Below are positions 10,649-19,623 of a DNA stretch of 64,000 nt, piece by piece. The notes beneath the pieces are model-generated. The model was given only the letters and a program-made list of their open reading frames with translations, did no database searches and was not told the DNA's origin. The DNA is from Pseudomonas sp. (GTDB lineage: Bacteria > Pseudomonadota > Gammaproteobacteria > Pseudomonadales > Pseudomonadaceae), in assembly GCA_030699825.1 (NCBI GenBank), contig JAUYKV010000039.1, forward strand, positions 80,956 through 144,955, written 5' to 3'. Position numbers and translations under genes: made by a program. The stretch's first letter is position 1. Each line of letters starts with the position of its first letter.

Positions 10649-11311
10649 TCAGGCCTTGCCGGCCATCTTGGCCACTGTCTTCTGCTCGCCGGGCAATAGC
10701 GCTTGCACCGAGGGGCGCGCCTTGACGCGCTGATACAGTGCGGCCAGGTTCGGCCAGCGCTGGGCATCCAGTTGTTCGCCGCCGTGTTCCATATTGATCA
10801 TCTGACAGGCAAATGCCAGGTCGGCCAGGGTCAGGCTGTCACCGACGAAGTACTCGGCGGTGCCCAGGGTCTGCGACAGGTAGGCGAAGTGCGTCGGAAG
10901 TTTGTCCGTCAGCGTGGCTTGCACCGCCGTCTCATCGCAGGGCTGGCCCATGGGCGGCTTCAGGACGCGGTTGCGGAATACGCTGAAGGTACACAGTGGC
11001 GCCAGCTCGTAGTCGCTGTATTTTTCCAGCCAGCGCACACGGGCGCGCTGTTCGGCATTGCGGCCCAGCAGGGGTTTGCGTTCCGGGTAGCTGTCTTCCA
11101 GGTACTGGCAGATCACGCTGGAGTCGGCCAGGCTGAAGTCGCCGTCCTTCAACGCCGGGATACGGCCCAGTGGGTTGAGTTCGCGATACCACGCCGGCTG
11201 GCCGAAGGGCAGGATGATTTCCAGTGCGTAGTCGAGGTCTTTCTCTGCCAGGCACAGGCGTACTTTGCGTACGAAGGGCGAAAGCGGGGCGCCATAAACT
11301 GTCAGACTCAT
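10649..11311 (-). CDS. Glutathione S-transferase family protein
   Basis: This 220-residue GST has an N-terminal thioredoxin-like domain (MSLTVYGAPLSPFVRKVRL; NPLGRIPALKD; the glutathione-binding LADSSVICQYLE near residue 62). A helical C-terminal domain carries GDSLTLADLAFACQM near 155. A Ser near residue 11 is the probable catalytic residue of this bacterial branch. Substrate unknown. The stop codon lies inside the flank of a palindromic element. Confidence 0.9.
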   Translation of the reverse strand: MSLTVYGAPLSPFVRKVRLCLAEKDLDYALEIILPFGQPAWYRELNPLGRIPALKDGDFSLADSSVICQYLEDSYPERKPLLGRNAEQRARVRWLEKYSDYELAPLCTFSVFRNRVLKPPMGQPCDETAVQATLTDKLPTHFAYLSQTLGTAEYFVGDSLTLADLAFACQMINMEHGGEQLDAQRWPNLAALYQRVKARPSVQALLPGEQKTVAKMAGKA

Positions 11312-11358
11312 CGAGTGTCCTTGTCGGCATGTAGGTAAAAGAGAGGGGGCAGGCTCGG

Positions 11359-11423
11359 CGGTTGTGAAAATATCGAGCGCCGTCGCAAGACGGTCGCAGC
11401 AGGCGAGCGTTTGTTCACAATCT
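11359..11423. repeat. CTCAG-flanked palindromic element (family 2), 65-bp short form
   Basis: CGGTTGTGAAAATATCGAGC at the left and GTTTGTTCACAATCT at the right form the ends, with CTCGG (11354-11358) and CTCAG (11424-11428) beside them. As at the GST gene, the right flank supplies the stop codon (TGA on the minus strand) of the neighbouring gene. Confidence 0.7.
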
Positions 11424-11424
11424 C

Positions 11425-12195
11425 TCAGTCGTAAATATTCTTCTTCTTCCAGTCTTCATCGCCTTCCAGGCTTTTCAGGCCATCGGTCAGCTCGCTGACG
11501 TCGTCGGCTGCCGGTTTGCCCATGTCCACCACCATGGCATTGGCGCGGGCGAGTTGGCCTTCGAATTTCTGCAGCGGCGCTTGGTAACGCGCGCTGTCGG
11601 TTTGCTTGCGCAGGAACTGCACGCCGCGTTCGTACGCCAAACGCGCCTGGCCGGGCTGGTTCTGTTGCAGGGCCAACTGGCCCAGGTTGCCGAACAGTTC
11701 GATATGCAATTGCACCAGCATGTGGCGAACTTCATTGACCCAGTGCTTGGCTTCATTGGCGGGCAGGATACCGTCCTGGGCGCAGCGGGTGATTTGCCCG
11801 TGCAGGTTTTCCAGTTGAAAGCGCACTTCCTTGGCTTTGACTTCGCTGACGATCTGCTGCAATGGATTCTGTACGGGTATCGCGTCGCCCTGGGCAATCA
11901 ACTGGCGCAATGCTTCGAGTTGCGCTTGGCTGTCGGCATTGCTTGGCTGCAATTGCACCAGGCGCTGGGTGAAGTGCATCTGCAGGCGGCTGAGCATGAG
12001 TTTCAGTTGCGGCGTCATCAGCTGTCCGGGCAAGGACTCGGAGATATTGGCGCAACGGCGGATACGGTCATTGAGCTCGGTCCTGAGGCGGGACTTTTCC
12101 AGCTTGTTGTTCTCGACCATATGATTGACGTAGGCAATGGCGATCAATAAGGCGATGCCGCCGACAATCAGCAGGGTAATTACCAGTGGGGACAT
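11425..12195 (-). CDS. Membrane-anchored conserved hypothetical protein
   Basis: This 256-residue protein has one N-terminal membrane helix (MSPLVITLLIVGGIALLIAI) followed by a long, mostly helical and charged cytoplasmic part, probably coiled coil and TPR-like around GNLGQLALQQNQPGQARLAY. No catalytic motif or named family is recognised. The last codons end in the flank of a family 2 palindromic element, so the native C-terminus may have been altered. A tRNA cluster follows on the other strand. Confidence 0.75.
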   Translation of the reverse strand: MSPLVITLLIVGGIALLIAIAYVNHMVENNKLEKSRLRTELNDRIRRCANISESLPGQLMTPQLKLMLSRLQMHFTQRLVQLQPSNADSQAQLEALRQLIAQGDAIPVQNPLQQIVSEVKAKEVRFQLENLHGQITRCAQDGILPANEAKHWVNEVRHMLVQLHIELFGNLGQLALQQNQPGQARLAYERGVQFLRKQTDSARYQAPLQKFEGQLARANAMVVDMGKPAADDVSELTDGLKSLEGDEDWKKKNIYD

Positions 12196-12314
12196 CGGTA
12201 CCGCCTCGCGAATGCTGGTTTTCGTCGGAGTGTAATGCCTTAGCCACGGTGCTGATAGAGCAGCCGTATGATCTGGCGTGAAGTCATTGATTTTAAAAAA
12301 AAATTATAGAGAGG

Positions 12315-12343
12315 TTGACGACTCTGCGCAGGATCCATAGAAT
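12315..12343 (+). promoter_or_regulatory. Sigma-70 promoter of the tRNA-Glu/Gly cluster
   Basis: TTGACG (12315-12320) and TAGAAT (12338-12343) are separated by 17 bp. The -10 lies about 74 bp before the first tRNA. It is the strongest consensus-like promoter seen in the window. Confidence 0.75.
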
Positions 12344-12416
12344 GCGCGCCACTTCCAGTGCAATGCTTTATTGCAATGAACGGGAAGTCGGAAGGATGTT
12401 GCAGGTTCCGGGTTGC

Positions 12417-12492
12417 GTCCCCTTCGTCTAGTGGCCTAGGACACCGCCCTTTCACGGCGGTAACAGGGGTTCGAGTCCCCTAGGGGACGCCA
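12417..12492 (+). tRNA. tRNA-Glu (TTC), copy 1
   Basis: 76 nt including an encoded CCA. Acceptor GTCCCCT pairs with AGGGGAC, the anticodon arm is CCGCC-CTTTCAC-GGCGG with anticodon TTC, and the T-arm is CAGGGGTTCGAGTCCCCT. Identical to 12669-12744. Confidence 0.97.
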
Positions 12493-12519
12493 TTATTGTT
12501 GTAGATGTTCGTTGTATTT

Positions 12520-12595
<76 letters not shown>

Positions 12596-12668
12596 GATTT
12601 TCCAGCGGTGCGTCTATAGCGCTGTCTGGGTCAGTCGGTAAACAACCGGTTGAGGCAATGAGTTCCAG

Positions 12669-12744
12669 GTCCCCTTCGTCTAGTGGCCTAGGACACCGCC
12701 CTTTCACGGCGGTAACAGGGGTTCGAGTCCCCTAGGGGACGCCA
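12669..12744 (+). tRNA. tRNA-Glu (TTC), copy 2
   Basis: Exact repeat of the tRNA-Glu at 12417-12492. The spacers after both copies are also nearly the same, so the Glu-Gly pair was duplicated as a unit of about 250 bp. Confidence 0.97.
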
Positions 12745-12770
12745 TTTTGTTGTAGATGTCTGTTGTATTT

Positions 12771-12846
<76 letters not shown>

Positions 12847-12869
12847 TATTTCAAGGTAAGCAACGAAAA

Positions 12870-12894
12870 CGCCGCTCACTGAGCGGCGCTTTTG
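12870..12894 (+). terminator. Intrinsic terminator of the tRNA cluster
   Basis: CGCCGCTC-ACT-GAGCGGCG forms an 8-bp stem with a 3-nt loop, followed by CTTTTG. Confidence 0.8.
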
Positions 12895-12918
12895 TATCTG
12901 CATGATTTTACCGCTCAA

Positions 12919-12954
12919 GAAAAAGCCCGCCGGTGATGCCGTGCGGGCTTTTTC
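12919..12954 (-). terminator. Terminator for the 12972-13382 gene
   Basis: AAAAAGCCCGC pairs with GCGGGCTTTTT around a short loop. Read on the minus strand it ends in T residues just after the stop of the gene at 12972. It can act in both directions. Confidence 0.75.
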
Positions 12955-12971
12955 GTTTAATAGCTGCGCTG

Positions 12972-13382
12972 CTAGTGCTTGCTGCCTTGGGTGGGCATGG
13001 TCAGCAACTGCTTTTCCTGATTCCAGTCGAAGGGTTCGTCGTTCTCCTGGGCGTAGAAGCGCCGCTCTTCCAAGGCCTGGTACATCTCGATTTCTTCGTC
13101 GGGCATGAAGTGCAGGCAATCGCCACCGAAGAACCACAACAGGTCGCGCGGAACCAGATGGGCGATTTGCGGGTAGCGCTGGAAGATCTGGCTGATCAGG
13201 TCCTGGCCGAGGTAAAGGCTGGCTTCCGGGTCGTTCGGCAGATCGGCCAGCAATTCGTCATAGCGTTCCAGGTACATGGCATGGCTGTCATCGAGGATCT
13301 GCTCGGCTTCGCCCAAGGCAACCAGAATGGTGCGCAGATGGGCGAGCAGGGCGAGGTGATGATCGAGGTGGGTGTTGGCCAT
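12972..13382 (-). CDS. Conserved hypothetical protein (PA2817-like)
   Basis: This 136-residue soluble acidic protein is not a named family. Aromatic and acidic stretches (PRDLLWFFGGDCLHFMPDEE, FYAQENDEPFDW) dominate the C-terminal half. The start MANTHLDHH at 13382 has AGGAT upstream; a longer frame exists but is less likely. Similar proteins sit next to the fadE-like gene in P. aeruginosa as far as I recall. Function unknown. Confidence 0.75.
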   Translation of the reverse strand: MANTHLDHHLALLAHLRTILVALGEAEQILDDSHAMYLERYDELLADLPNDPEASLYLGQDLISQIFQRYPQIAHLVPRDLLWFFGGDCLHFMPDEEIEMYQALEERRFYAQENDEPFDWNQEKQLLTMPTQGSKH

Positions 13383-13464
13383 GACAAAAATCCTGTAGGT
13401 AAAACGGGCGCGCAAGTATAAGGCTCTGCGTGCCCACTGTCCCTGGCCGTGAACAACTACTACG

Positions 13465-15912
13465 CTAGCGCACCTTGCCGCGGCCGAGCTTCAGCTCTTC
13501 CTTGGCGAAGTCGTCGACGTCGATCACCACGCGCCGCGCTGTTTCGGCCTGGCGCAGGCTCTGCGCTTCTTCTGCAGTGAGGATGCCGGCACCGACTGCG
13601 GTGTCGATCAGGTTGTGTCCCGGTGCTTCCTGCAGCAGACCTTGCTTGAGCGCCTTGTCCAGTTTCTTCTGCAGGGGTTGCGCGCTTTGCAGCAGATCCA
13701 TCGCCTGCTGCAGGGCGGCCACCGGGTCGTTCTGTGCTTGAGGGCGGTAGCAACCTGCAAGCAGCTCTTCCAGGGCTGGATCGCCGCTGTTGCGTCCGAT
13801 GATCGCGGCGACCTGGGCATCCTGTGCGTCGCTTGGGCCTTTGTGGCGGCGGCCGAAGGGGAAAACCAGCACACGCAGGACATAACCGAGCAGTTTGCTC
13901 GGGAAGTTGCTGAGCAGTTCATCCAGCGCCTGTTCGGCGTGGCCCAGGCTTTCTTCCATGGCCCAGCACAGCAGCGGGCGCGAATGCGCCGGGTAATCCA
14001 GGTCGTGGTAGCGCTTGAGCGCCGCCGAGGCCAGGTACAGATGGCTGAGCACATCGCCCAGGCGTGCAGACAGTCGCTCGCGGCGTTTCAGTTCGCCGCC
14101 CAGCAGCATCATGCTCAGGTCGGCAAGCAGGGCGAAGGCCGCCGCCAGGCGATTGAGGGCGCGGAAGTAGGGGCGGCTGATGTTGTCGCCCGGTACCTCG
14201 CTGAAGCCGCCCAGGCCGAGGCTGAGAATCAGGCTGCTGGCCGCATTGCTCACGGCAAAGCCGATGTGCTGCAACAGCAGTTGATCGAACTCCAGCAGCG
14301 CTTGTTCCTTGTCTTCACGACCGGCCAGGGCCATTTCCTTGAGGACGTAGGGGTGGCAGCGGATCGCGCCCTGGCCGAAGATCATCAGGTTGCGCGAGAG
14401 GATGTTGGCACCTTCCACGGTGATGAAGATCGGTGCGCCTTGCCAGGAGCGCGCCAGGTAGTTGTTGGGGCCCATGATGATGCCCTTGCCGCCATGCACG
14501 TCCATGGCGTGGCTGATGCACTCGCGGCCACGCTCGGTCAGGTGGTATTTGAGAATCGCCGAGAGCACCGAGGGTTTTTCACCCAGATCTACCGCGTTGG
14601 CCGTCAGGATCCGTGCGCTGTCCATCAACCAGGCATTGCCGCCGATGCGGGCCAGGGCTTCCTGGATGCCTTCGAAGGCCGCCAGCGGCACATTGAATTG
14701 CTCGCGTATCTGGCTGTACTGGCCAGTGACCAGGCTGGTGAATTTGGCCGCGCCCGTGCCTACTGCCGGCAGGGAGATGGAGCGGCCGACCGACAGGCAG
14801 TTCATCAGCATCATCCAGCCTTTGCCGAGCATGTCCTGGCCGCCGATCAGGTAGTCCAGCGGGATGAATACGTCTTTCCCCGAGTTCGGTCCGTTCATGA
14901 AGGCAGCGCCGAGCGGCAGGTGACGGCGGCCGATTTCCACGCCGGGCGTGCCGGTCGGCACCAGCGCCAGGCTGATGCCGAGGTCTTCCTGCTCGCCGAG
15001 CAAGTGATCCGGGTCGTAGGCCTTGAAGGCCAGGCCGAGCAGGGTCGCGACCGGGCCCAGGGTGATGTAGCGCTTTTCCCAGGTCAGGCGCAGACCGAGC
15101 ACTTCCTCGCCTTGCCACTGACCTCTGCAGATTATTCCGCTGTCCGGCATGGCGCCGGCGTCGGAGCCGGCCAGCGGGCCGGTTAGAGCGAAGCAGGGGA
15201 TGTCATCGCCACGGGCCAGACGCGGCAGGTAGTGCTGGCGTTGCTCGTCGGTGCCGTAATGCAGCAGCAACTCTGCCGGGCCGAGGGAGTTGGGCACCAT
15301 CACGGTGGAGGCCAGGTCGCCGCTGCGGGTGGCCAGTTTCATCGCCACCTGGGAGTGGGCGTAGGCGGAAAAGCCCTTGCCGCCGTATTCCTTGGGGATG
15401 ATCAGGGCGAAAAAACCGTGCTGCTTGATGTGTTCCCAGGCCTTGGCTGGCAAGTCCATCTGCTGGCCGATCTGCCAGTCGCTGACCATGGCGCAGAGTT
15501 CTTCGGTGGGACCGTCGAGAAAGGCTTGCTCCTCCTCGCTCAGTTGCGCCTTGGGGTAGGCCAGCAGCTTGTCCCAGTCCGGACGGCCGCTGAACAGTTC
15601 GCCGTCCCACCAGACTGTGCCGGCTTCGATGGCATCGCGTTCGGTGTCCGACATCGGTGGCAGCACCCGCTGAAACCAGGCGAACATGGGCGCGCTGAAC
15701 AGTTTTCGCCGTTGTTCCGGCAGCATCAGCGGTAGCGCCACGGCCAGGAGCAAGAGCCAGAACACAAGCAACAGCCAGGTCGGTGCATGGCTGAACAGGC
15801 CCATGAGGATCAAGTACCCGGCAACCACGCCGAGGGCGGGCAGCGGTGCAGTGCGGCGGTGGGCGAGGTAGGCCGTGCCAACCAGCAGAACGAGTAACCA
15901 GACAACGAGCAT
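13465..15912 (-). CDS. fadE: Acyl-CoA dehydrogenase FadE
   Basis: This 815-residue enzyme of the large FadE type carries out the first step of fatty-acid beta-oxidation. N-terminal membrane helices (LVVWLLVLLVGTAYLAH and a second near residues 30-70) tether it. The dehydrogenase core follows, with IIPKEYGGKGFSA near 200, CFALTGPLAGSDAG near 270, and MDVHGGKGIIMGPNNYLARS near 490. The C-terminal DUF1974-like part is present. ATG 15912 is chosen because GGAGGT is 7 nt upstream and FadE proteins start with this hydrophobic segment; a longer frame to 15996 lacks such a site. Confidence 0.94.
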   Translation of the reverse strand: MLVVWLLVLLVGTAYLAHRRTAPLPALGVVAGYLILMGLFSHAPTWLLLVFWLLLLAVALPLMLPEQRRKLFSAPMFAWFQRVLPPMSDTERDAIEAGTVWWDGELFSGRPDWDKLLAYPKAQLSEEEQAFLDGPTEELCAMVSDWQIGQQMDLPAKAWEHIKQHGFFALIIPKEYGGKGFSAYAHSQVAMKLATRSGDLASTVMVPNSLGPAELLLHYGTDEQRQHYLPRLARGDDIPCFALTGPLAGSDAGAMPDSGIICRGQWQGEEVLGLRLTWEKRYITLGPVATLLGLAFKAYDPDHLLGEQEDLGISLALVPTGTPGVEIGRRHLPLGAAFMNGPNSGKDVFIPLDYLIGGQDMLGKGWMMLMNCLSVGRSISLPAVGTGAAKFTSLVTGQYSQIREQFNVPLAAFEGIQEALARIGGNAWLMDSARILTANAVDLGEKPSVLSAILKYHLTERGRECISHAMDVHGGKGIIMGPNNYLARSWQGAPIFITVEGANILSRNLMIFGQGAIRCHPYVLKEMALAGREDKEQALLEFDQLLLQHIGFAVSNAASSLILSLGLGGFSEVPGDNISRPYFRALNRLAAAFALLADLSMMLLGGELKRRERLSARLGDVLSHLYLASAALKRYHDLDYPAHSRPLLCWAMEESLGHAEQALDELLSNFPSKLLGYVLRVLVFPFGRRHKGPSDAQDAQVAAIIGRNSGDPALEELLAGCYRPQAQNDPVAALQQAMDLLQSAQPLQKKLDKALKQGLLQEAPGHNLIDTAVGAGILTAEEAQSLRQAETARRVVIDVDDFAKEELKLGRGKVR

Positions 15913-16092
15913 GCAAAAACCTCCATGGCGGCGAGTTGGAAAGAGCCAGTGGTTGTGAAAAAAACTCTCCGTGGTGAGTCTAGCCGGCATCCACACAAAG
16001 ATGGCGACAAGGGCGCCGAGCTTGGCCGAATAGTCGTGACATGCCCTCGCGCAGCGTCGTTAGGCGGGGTGTTCTATCAAGGCGAACCATCA

Positions 16093-16423
16093 ATGCGTGA
16101 ATACCTGGAACCCGGGCGCTGCATCGATAGTGACCACCAGGCGCTGGTGGAGTTCGCTGCAATGTCGCGCGGTAGCGGTCGCAATCCGGTTGAGTAGGCG
16201 GTCAGGCTGTATTACGCGGTGGGCGACGGCATTCGCTATAACCTTTATACATTCAGTACCGATCCCGAAGCTTTGAAAGGCAGTCATGCGCGAGAGTTAC
16301 TGCGTGCCGAAGGCCACGCTGCTGGCGGCCTGTGCGCGACATCGTGGGATTTCCGCGTGAATTGGTCTGGCCGAAGATGCGCCGTTGCCGGTGGGGGATT
16401 TTCAGGGCGAAGCCGCGCATTAG
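16093..16423 (+). pseudogene. Decayed transglutaminase-like gene fragment
   Basis: Reading from ATG 16093 gives MREYLEPGRCIDSDHQALVE, then a TAG where the family has Gln (NPVE*AVRLYYAVGDGIRYN). After SHA the frame shifts to ESYCVPKATLLAACARHRG, which holds the transglutaminase catalytic Cys. A TGA follows within 3 codons and the text then stops resembling the family. Three lesions and loss of the His/Asp part make it non-functional. The wider gap 15913-16514 holds nothing else except part of a family 2 repeat near 15950. Confidence 0.6.
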
Positions 16424-16514
16424 CATCTGCGCCCGACCCATCCTGCACAAGACGGGTCGTCTGCATCTGGCTGAAAATTGTCGCTAGCCAGCTTTGCTCA
16501 TGACATGAAGCTGA

Positions 16515-17063
16515 TCAATTATTGATCAGGCTGAGGAATTCGCTGCGGGTGGCGGCGTTGTTGCGGAATTCGCCGAGCATCACCGAGGTGACCATGGTGG
16601 AGTTCTGCTTTTCCACGCCGCGCATCATCATGCACATGTGCTGGGCTTCGATCACCACGGCGACGCCAAGAGCGCCGGTCACTTGCTGGATGGCCTCGGC
16701 GATCTGCCGGCTGAGGTTTTCCTGGATCTGCAGGCGGCGGGCGTACATGTCGACGATCCGCGCGACCTTGGACAGGCCGAGCACCTTGCCATTGGGGATG
16801 TAGGCAACGTGGGCCTTGCCGATAAACGGCAGCAGGTGGTGCTCGCACAGCGAATACAGCTCGATGTGCTTGACCAGTACCATTTCGCTGTTGTCGGAGC
16901 TGAACAGCGCGCCGTTGGTGACGTCTTCCAGGCTTTGCTGGTAGCCGCGGCAGAGATACTGCATGGCCTTGGCGGCACGCTTGGGGGTGTCGAGCAAGCC
17001 TTCGCGGGACGCGTCTTCGCCGAGTTGACCGAGGATTGCGGTGTAGTTTTGTTCCAGGGACAT
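16515..17063 (-). CDS. folE: GTP cyclohydrolase I FolE
   Basis: This 182-residue enzyme converts GTP to dihydroneopterin triphosphate, the first step of folate/pterin synthesis. The zinc-type active site is visible: [20 protein letters not shown] near residue 72 supplies Cys and two His, and [17 protein letters not shown] near 142 supplies the second Cys. Length is slightly shorter than the E. coli enzyme. Pseudomonads often carry two folE genes, and gene order with smr and prmB suggests the folE2 copy. Confidence 0.95.
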   Translation of the reverse strand: MSLEQNYTAILGQLGEDASREGLLDTPKRAAKAMQYLCRGYQQSLEDVTNGALFSSDNSEMVLVKHIELYSLCEHHLLPFIGKAHVAYIPNGKVLGLSKVARIVDMYARRLQIQENLSRQIAEAIQQVTGALGVAVVIEAQHMCMMMRGVEKQNSTMVTSVMLGEFRNNAATRSEFLSLINN

Positions 17064-17261
17064 GATCTTCTTATGGACCTTCTAAAGGGAGGACAGCAGA
17101 TGCGCAGGGTAGGGTGCAGGCGCTGCGCTGGCAAGAGCGGCGCACGACAGATTGCCTTGGCGGTGGCCAGCCGGACCGGTGCTAGAGCAAGCAAGACGCG
17201 TTATCGGCAGGAAGCAGATGCTTGCGTGCGGATACGGAGCTTTATTAAGAAGCTTTAGTTT

Positions 17262-17430
17262 GGTTATGTACCCGTTATCTGTTGAACCAGAGCACAACCT
17301 CCTCGTGGGAGGGGCTTTAGCCGCGAAACATTGCCAGTGTTTCGAATATTTTCGCGGATGAAACGGAACGCCGCCCGGCCGCTCCTACAAAAACGTTATC
17401 TCTCATGCAACAGATAACGGGTACATAGCC
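17262..17430. mobile_element. TIR element family 1 (MITE-like), copy 2
   Basis: A 169-bp element whose left end GGTTATGTACCCGTTATCTG is inverted at its right end (AGATAACGGGTACATAGCC). It is flanked on both sides by TTTAGTTT, an exact 8-bp target duplication. It carries the same internal palindrome as copy 1 at 4519-4685 and no coding sequence. It sits between folE and smr (gap 17064-17456). Confidence 0.8.
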
Positions 17431-17456
17431 TTTAGTTTGATAGGCGCCTCTGCCGC

Positions 17457-18029
17457 CTATTCGTCGCGGCCGTCCATCATGGTGCGCTTGAGCATCACAT
17501 AAACCGCACCGGTGCCACCGTGTTTGGCCAGGCAGGAGGTGAATCCCAGCACCTGGGGATGCTGACGCAGCCAGGTGTTGGCGTGGCTTTTGATCATCGG
17601 TTTACGCCCATCCATACGCACAGCCTTGCCGTGAGTGATGCGCACGCAGCGTACTTCCAGCTTGGTGGCTTCGGCGAGGAACTCCCACAGGATGTCGCGG
17701 GCTTTTTCCACGGTCATACCGTGCAGATCAAGGCTGCCATCGAAGGGAATCTGGCCCAGCTTGAGCTTGCGCATCTGGCCTTCCTGTACGCCATTGGCGG
17801 CCCAGTACAGCGGGTCTTCAGGGCCTACGTCGATGACGAACTGATCGGACAGACCATCGACTTTGACCGCGCCCACGGACACGGTCGCCGCCTGGCGCAG
17901 GCTGGCCAGTCGTTTGCGGTCGGGTTTGGCTTTGCCGGTATCGGCGCGGTCGTGCTTGATCGGCTTGACGCCACGCAACTCGGCTTTGAACAGGGCGCTG
18001 TCGTTATCTTCTCTGCTGTCGTCTTGCAT
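17457..18029 (-). CDS. Smr-domain protein
   Basis: This 190-residue protein carries a C-terminal Smr domain (nuclease/nucleic-acid binding, as in MutS2). LDLHGMTVEKARDILWEF near residue 103, ITHGKAVRMDGRKPMIKSH near 130 and KHGGTGAVYVMLKR near 168 are the conserved blocks. The N-terminal half is charged and low in complexity. ATG 18029 has GGAGG about 7 nt upstream. Probably the stand-alone SmrA/YfcN type; substrate unknown. Confidence 0.88.
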   Translation of the reverse strand: MQDDSREDNDSALFKAELRGVKPIKHDRADTGKAKPDRKRLASLRQAATVSVGAVKVDGLSDQFVIDVGPEDPLYWAANGVQEGQMRKLKLGQIPFDGSLDLHGMTVEKARDILWEFLAEATKLEVRCVRITHGKAVRMDGRKPMIKSHANTWLRQHPQVLGFTSCLAKHGGTGAVYVMLKRTMMDGRDE

Positions 18030-18069
18030 CTGGGCCTCCGCGAAGGCCGCTAGTGTAACCAATGCCGGG

Positions 18070-18390
18070 TCAGTCGCGCTTCTTCATCAGGTGCGGGGCC
18101 ATGCTCAAATCGCTGGGACGGCGCAGGCGGCGTCGGCACAAACGCCACACCGCGATGCCGGCCCACAGCAGGAACAAGCCGAATACCAGCAGTACCGCGG
18201 CTGCGCCAACCGAATCGTTCAGCGCGCCGAGCGCCGGGGCGCGGCCGAGCAGGCTGGCTGCGCCGGCCATCGTCAGCAACACGCCGAAGGCGGCAAACAG
18301 TGCGGCCAGCATGGCTGCGAGGCGCATGCGCCAGTTGCCCGGCCCGCGCGGGCGCAGGCGACGAGCATCGAAACCATCGGATAATTTCAT
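18070..18390 (-). CDS. Small inner-membrane protein, unknown
   Basis: This 106-residue protein has two membrane helices (about residues 22-45, LAAMLAALFAAFGVLLTMAG, and 58-80, GAAAVLLVFGLFLLWAGIAV) with basic termini. The start MKLSDGFDARR at 18390 has GGAAG upstream. No family recognised. It lies 40 bp upstream of smr in the same direction and may share its transcript. Confidence 0.7.
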   Translation of the reverse strand: MKLSDGFDARRLRPRGPGNWRMRLAAMLAALFAAFGVLLTMAGAASLLGRAPALGALNDSVGAAAVLLVFGLFLLWAGIAVWRLCRRRLRRPSDLSMAPHLMKKRD

Positions 18391-18489
18391 TCCGACTTCC
18401 TTAGTGGGTATCGGCGGTATGGCCGGCATACATTATGGTGGTTTCGGTGGCATGCCAAGCTTGGCGGCAGGATGTGACCTGGTCTGGAT

Positions 18490-19077
18490 TCAAATCAGGG
18501 CGCTGGCTTGCGCCACCACCGCTGCGAAGTTGTCAGCCAGGGCGATGATCTCCGCGCGGTGTATGTCGGCGGCGCTGATGACCTTGCCGTCCAGTGTCGG
18601 CAGGTCGCGGGTGGCACAGGCGGTATCGACCACCGTGCAGCGGTAGCCGTAGTCCTTGGCCGCGCGCACCGTGGTGCTGATACTCGAGTGGGTCATGAAG
18701 CCGCAGACGATCAGGTCGAGGTGGCCAAGCGCTTGCAATTGGTCATGTAACTCGGTCCCGGAGAAGGCATTGGGCATGCGTTTCTCCACCACGATCTCGC
18801 CGGGCAGCGGTGCCACCTCCGGCAGGTGGTGGCCGCGGGGGTCGAGCAGACCGTCGGGAATCCCCAGGTGCTTGACGTGGACGATAGCGGCGCCGGTGTT
18901 ACGCGCAGCGGTCAGCAGTTTGCCGATCTCCGCGAGTGCCGGATCCAGCCCTGGCAGTTGCAGCACGCCGCTGCGGTACTCCTCCTGGGCATCGATTATC
19001 AGCAGGGTGGCATTGCCCAGGGTGGCGGGGGCATGGCTGCGCCCTGTGAGCTGAAACAGTGTTTGCGGATGAGACAT
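18490..19077 (-). CDS. Isochorismatase-family cysteine hydrolase
   Basis: This 195-residue protein has the isochorismatase-like fold. The catalytic Asp is in TLLIIDAQEEYRSG near residue 30, the Lys in VEKRMPNAFSGTEL near 99, and the nucleophilic Cys in LIVCGFMTHSSISTT near 126. Family members hydrolyse isochorismate, nicotinamide or carbamates, and the substrate here is not evident. The 19078-19623 gap on its 5' side holds repeats only. Confidence 0.88.
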   Translation of the reverse strand: MSHPQTLFQLTGRSHAPATLGNATLLIIDAQEEYRSGVLQLPGLDPALAEIGKLLTAARNTGAAIVHVKHLGIPDGLLDPRGHHLPEVAPLPGEIVVEKRMPNAFSGTELHDQLQALGHLDLIVCGFMTHSSISTTVRAAKDYGYRCTVVDTACATRDLPTLDGKVISAADIHRAEIIALADNFAAVVAQASALI

Positions 19078-19249
19078 GACCGAACTCCTCGCTGGCGCGG
19101 ACGACAGGGTTCATTGTCCGCTTGTGCGAGGCTGCTGTGAACCTTTTCGGCACGCAGGGATGAATAGAATCGAACCTGCCCAGAGGGCCTGGAGTGGTAC
19201 GCAAAAGGAGTTGCTCATGCATTTGTTGTCACTCTGTGCCGGCGTGGTG

Positions 19250-19485
19250 TTATCGCGGCTAAAGCCCCTCCCACAGGGCCTGTGGGGTGTTTGCGATGGA
19301 CTTGCCTTGGTCTGGGCGGGGATTTTGGTTTGTGCTGGAGGGCTTGCCTCGAAAAGTGTGGGAGGGTCCTGCGGCTGTTTGCGCTTGGCTGCTTGCCGTG
19401 GTCTGGGCGGGGGCTTTGGTCAGTTCGCGCTGGAGGGCTTGCCGCGGAAATGTGGGAGGGGCTTTAGCCGCGAAAGGGTTTGTAG
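19250..19485. repeat. Cluster of degenerate REP-like palindromes
   Basis: Several related units follow one another: CGGCTAAAGCCCCTCCCAC at 19257, then variants such as GGTCTGGGCGGG (19310, 19400) and CTGGAGGGCTTGCC (19338, 19431). The cluster ends with GTGGGAGGGGCTTTAGCC near 19453. The 5' and 3' palindromes face each other. Upstream (19078-19250) and downstream (19486-19610) nothing coding is seen. Confidence 0.6.
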
Positions 19486-19623
19486 CTGCTTGGCATGGCA
19501 AGCCCTATCAGGGTTTCGGCGTGCGGGGTGGTTGGGGCTTGATCCGGCCGATTTGTCTTCGTCTCTGCGTGCAGGGCCAGTGGTTCGGCTAAACTGCGGC
19601 AACTTTTGCCAGGAGAGACTCTT

